Source: Alphaproteobacteria bacterium
Lineage (GTDB): Bacteria > Pseudomonadota > Alphaproteobacteria > Puniceispirillales > Puniceispirillaceae
Direction of reading: 5' to 3'
Assembly (NCBI GenBank): GCA_011525265.1
Contig: WTHV01000227.1
Span: 1 to 9,263 of the forward strand
Length of the DNA: 9,263 nt
This document shows, piece by piece, positions 7,714-9,263 of this stretch (within the stretch, counting starts at the first letter, position 1; every line of letters starts with the position of its first letter). The translations under genes were made by a program, and so were the position numbers. The notes under the pieces were generated by a model. The model ran no database searches and was not told where the DNA came from. It saw only the letters and a list, made by a program, of their open reading frames with translations.

Positions 7714-8812
7714 TGTCATTCTTGCCGCCGGTGGCACTGGCGGACATATTTTCCCTGCACTCGCTGTTGCTGAAATCCTATCAGCCTCAGGTCATCAGGT
7801 GACCCTCTTCACAGATAGGCGCGGCGCACCAATGGTGGAAGGAAAAATCTCTTATCGTTTGATTGAATCTGCCTCACCTTTTAATGCAGGCATAGCCGCA
7901 AAACTAGCTGGCCTTGCACGTTTGGGCATCGGCTTTGTGCAATCGCTCGGCGCTATGTTATGGCGTCGTCCAAAGGCTGTGATCGGATTTGGGGGCTACC
8001 CGTCTTTTGCGCCTATCGTATCGGGGCGTCTATTGGGGGCGATATGCGTCTTGCATGAACAAAATGCCATCATGGGACGTGCCAACCGCCTGCTTGGCAA
8101 ATGCGCGCATCATATCGCGCTATCCTTTGCTGATACAACTGGCGCACCAGGTGCCGATAAAGCGCGGCTGACAGGCCTTCCTGTACGCAGTGCCTTTGCC
8201 GCTATTGCGCCTTATAGGCCAAAATCGACAATGAAATCTGATAAGGCCGCATGGCAGATCACAATTATTGGCGGCTCATTAGGCGCCCAGATATTTGCCG
8301 ATATCATACCAGCGGCTATTGCCTTATTGCCACAGCATATACGCGACCAAATCCATATCACACAGCAAGCGCGTGATGGTCATATTGCGCCCTTAAAACA
8401 AGCCTATGATGCCTTGGGAATTTCGTTTGATGTGTCACGTTTCTATCATGATATCCCATCGCTTTTTGCGGCCAGCGATATCATCATAAGTCGGGCAGGT
8501 GCCTCTTCTGTTCAGGAAATCGCCACAGCAGGCAGAGCCGCCATTTTGGTGCCTTTTGCCGCCGCGATGGATGACCATCAAACAGGCAATGCGATGCGTC
8601 TTGTCACAAGTGGTGGCGGGCAAATGATAACAGAAGCAGATGCCACACCAGATAGGCTTGCCTCTGATTTACTCGCCCTTATAGAAGATTCAAAAACACG
8701 CCAGAAAATGGCGCAATCTGCCAGCGCCCTTGCCCATGAGAATGCCGCTTTGGCAATTGCCCAATTAACGGGTCTAGACCTCAAGGCAGCGCACATAGGA
8801 GCAACGCAATGA
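7706..8812 (+). CDS. murG: MurG, UDP-GlcNAc:lipid I N-acetylglucosaminyltransferase
   Basis: This peripheral inner-membrane GT-B glycosyltransferase (family GT28) adds GlcNAc from UDP-GlcNAc to lipid I, making lipid II on the cytoplasmic face. At 368 aa it is normal. The N-terminal domain has the glycine-rich loop GGTGGHIFPALA (9-20), GFGGYPS (94-100) and HEQNAIMGRANR (117-128). The C-terminal nucleotide-sugar domain has the second glycine loop GGSLGAQ (189-195), ISRAGASSVQEI (261-272, with Glu271 at the position expected to contact the ribose) and DDHQTGNA (289-296). The hydrophobic and basic patch around GFVQSLGAMLWRRPK (76-90) fits the known membrane-association surface. GGAGGG (7696-7701) precedes the ATG by 4 bp, and the start overlaps the end of ftsW by 8 bp. 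The 3' end shares ATGA with murC. No key residue is missing. Confidence 0.97.
   Translation: MANVILAAGGTGGHIFPALAVAEILSASGHQVTLFTDRRGAPMVEGKISYRLIESASPFNAGIAAKLAGLARLGIGFVQSLGAMLWRRPKAVIGFGGYPSFAPIVSGRLLGAICVLHEQNAIMGRANRLLGKCAHHIALSFADTTGAPGADKARLTGLPVRSAFAAIAPYRPKSTMKSDKAAWQITIIGGSLGAQIFADIIPAAIALLPQHIRDQIHITQQARDGHIAPLKQAYDALGISFDVSRFYHDIPSLFAASDIIISRAGASSVQEIATAGRAAILVPFAAAMDDHQTGNAMRLVTSGGGQMITEADATPDRLASDLLALIEDSKTRQKMAQSASALAHENAALAIAQLTGLDLKAAHIGATQ
8797..8801 (+). promoter_or_regulatory. murC ribosome binding site
   Basis: AGGAG lies 7 bp before ATG 8809, inside the last codons of murG. It supports the 4 bp ATGA overlap start. Confidence 0.7.
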
Positions 8813-9263
8813 CCGCCCTTCCTTTGAGCATTGGCAAAATTCACTTTACCGGCATTGGTGGTATTGGGATGAGTGGCATTGCCGAAATTCTGGCTGATTT
8901 AGGCTATGAGGTACAAGGCTCTGATATTGCGGCAAATAACAATGTGAAGCGCCTTCAGAAAAAAGGGATTACAGTCACTATTCCGCAATCTGCCAGCAAT
9001 ATTGATGATGTCTCAATTGTTGTAATCTCAACAGCGATTCAAGAGGATAATGTCGAATTGCAAGCGGCCAGAGCGCGCTTTATCCCTGTGGTACATCGCG
9101 CAGAAATGCTTGGTGAATTAATGCGCCTTCGCTGGTCTGTGGCTGTGGCTGGCACCCATGGCAAAACAACGACAACCTCGCTTGTCGCAACATTATTGGA
9201 TGCCGCACAAATAGACCCCACAGTGATTAATGGCGGCATTATCCAAAGCTGGGGCAGTAACGC
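8809..9263 (+). CDS. murC: MurC, UDP-N-acetylmuramate:L-alanine ligase (3'-partial)
   Basis: This is the first Mur ligase of the pathway, adding L-alanine to UDP-MurNAc with ATP in the cytoplasm. Only 151 complete codons fit before the window edge, about one third of a typical protein of 460-480 aa. The visible part holds the N-terminal UDP-binding Rossmann domain with HFTGIGGIGMSGIAEIL (12-28), VQGSD (35-39), STAI (74-77) and RAEMLGELMRL (97-107). The P-loop AGTHGKTTTTSL (114-125) follows; its THGKT form, against TNGKT in MurD and MurE here, is characteristic of MurC. The fragment ends at NGGIIQSWGSN (141-151). The ATG shares ATGA with the murG stop and has AGGAG (8797-8801) at 7 bp spacing. 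In alphaproteobacterial dcw clusters murB, ddl, ftsQ, ftsA and ftsZ usually follow; that part is outside the window. Confidence 0.95.
   Translation, partial: MTALPLSIGKIHFTGIGGIGMSGIAEILADLGYEVQGSDIAANNNVKRLQKKGITVTIPQSASNIDDVSIVVISTAIQEDNVELQAARARFIPVVHRAEMLGELMRLRWSVAVAGTHGKTTTTSLVATLLDAAQIDPTVINGGIIQSWGSN

Larger units (their letters stand above)
2..9263 (+). other. dcw operon segment (ftsI-murE-murF-mraY-murD-ftsW-murG-murC)
   Basis: Eight collinear genes have overlaps of 14, 4, 11, 11, 8 and 4 bp and a single 18 bp gap (5271-5288). No terminator hairpin or clear promoter separates them, so one transcript entering from upstream is the simplest reading. The order matches the conserved division and cell-wall cluster as arranged in Alphaproteobacteria. 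The upstream genes (mraZ, rsmH, ftsL) and downstream genes (murB to ftsZ) expected from that family pattern are not visible. Confidence 0.9.

Noticed and set aside
2..9263. Search for a novel system (defence, mobile element, RNA gene, CRISPR, repeat array)
   Set aside because: Every base except 18 is assigned to one of eight well-known dcw genes with intact motifs. No cargo gene, inserted element, tandem or inverted repeat array, or RNA-like intergenic stretch is visible.

Overview
The window is an internal slice of a division and cell-wall (dcw) cluster from a Gram-negative bacterium, almost certainly an alphaproteobacterium. All genes are on the + strand in the canonical order ftsI(partial)-murE-murF-mraY-murD-ftsW-murG-murC(partial). 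Three things suggest Alphaproteobacteria: the gene order, the FtsW N-terminus (RTD-SLLG-WWWTVDRWLL style) and the MurC N-terminus (HFTGIGGIGMSGIAEIL, then AGTHGKTTTT). Base composition looks close to balanced GC/AT by eye, which is low for many terrestrial alphaproteobacteria. A marine lineage such as SAR116-like bacteria is possible, but that is only a guess.

Layout: 2-1288 is the C-terminal part of ftsI (division transpeptidase, PBP3); 1275-2774 murE; 2771-4192 murF; 4182-5270 mraY; 5289-6611 murD; 6601-7713 ftsW; 7706-8812 murG; 8809-9263 the N-terminal part of murC, cut by the window edge. Every junction overlaps (14, 4, 11, 11, 8 and 4 bp) except mraY-murD, which has an 18 bp gap. There is no stretch over 300 bases without a gene. 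I see no terminator, no convincing internal promoter, and no RNA gene, mobile element, CRISPR array or repeat array.

How the genes work together: MurC, MurD, MurE and MurF are the four ATP-dependent amino-acid ligases that build the UDP-MurNAc-pentapeptide in the cytoplasm. MurE carries the DNPR signature for meso-diaminopimelate. MraY moves phospho-MurNAc-pentapeptide onto undecaprenyl phosphate to form lipid I, and MurG adds GlcNAc to form lipid II. FtsW (SEDS glycosyltransferase) and FtsI (transpeptidase) then polymerise and cross-link lipid II at the septum. The tight overlaps imply one polycistronic message with translational coupling.

I found no undescribed system here. The observations offered are modest: start-site details, a few motif variants, and a codon-context bias at Leu-Ser pairs.
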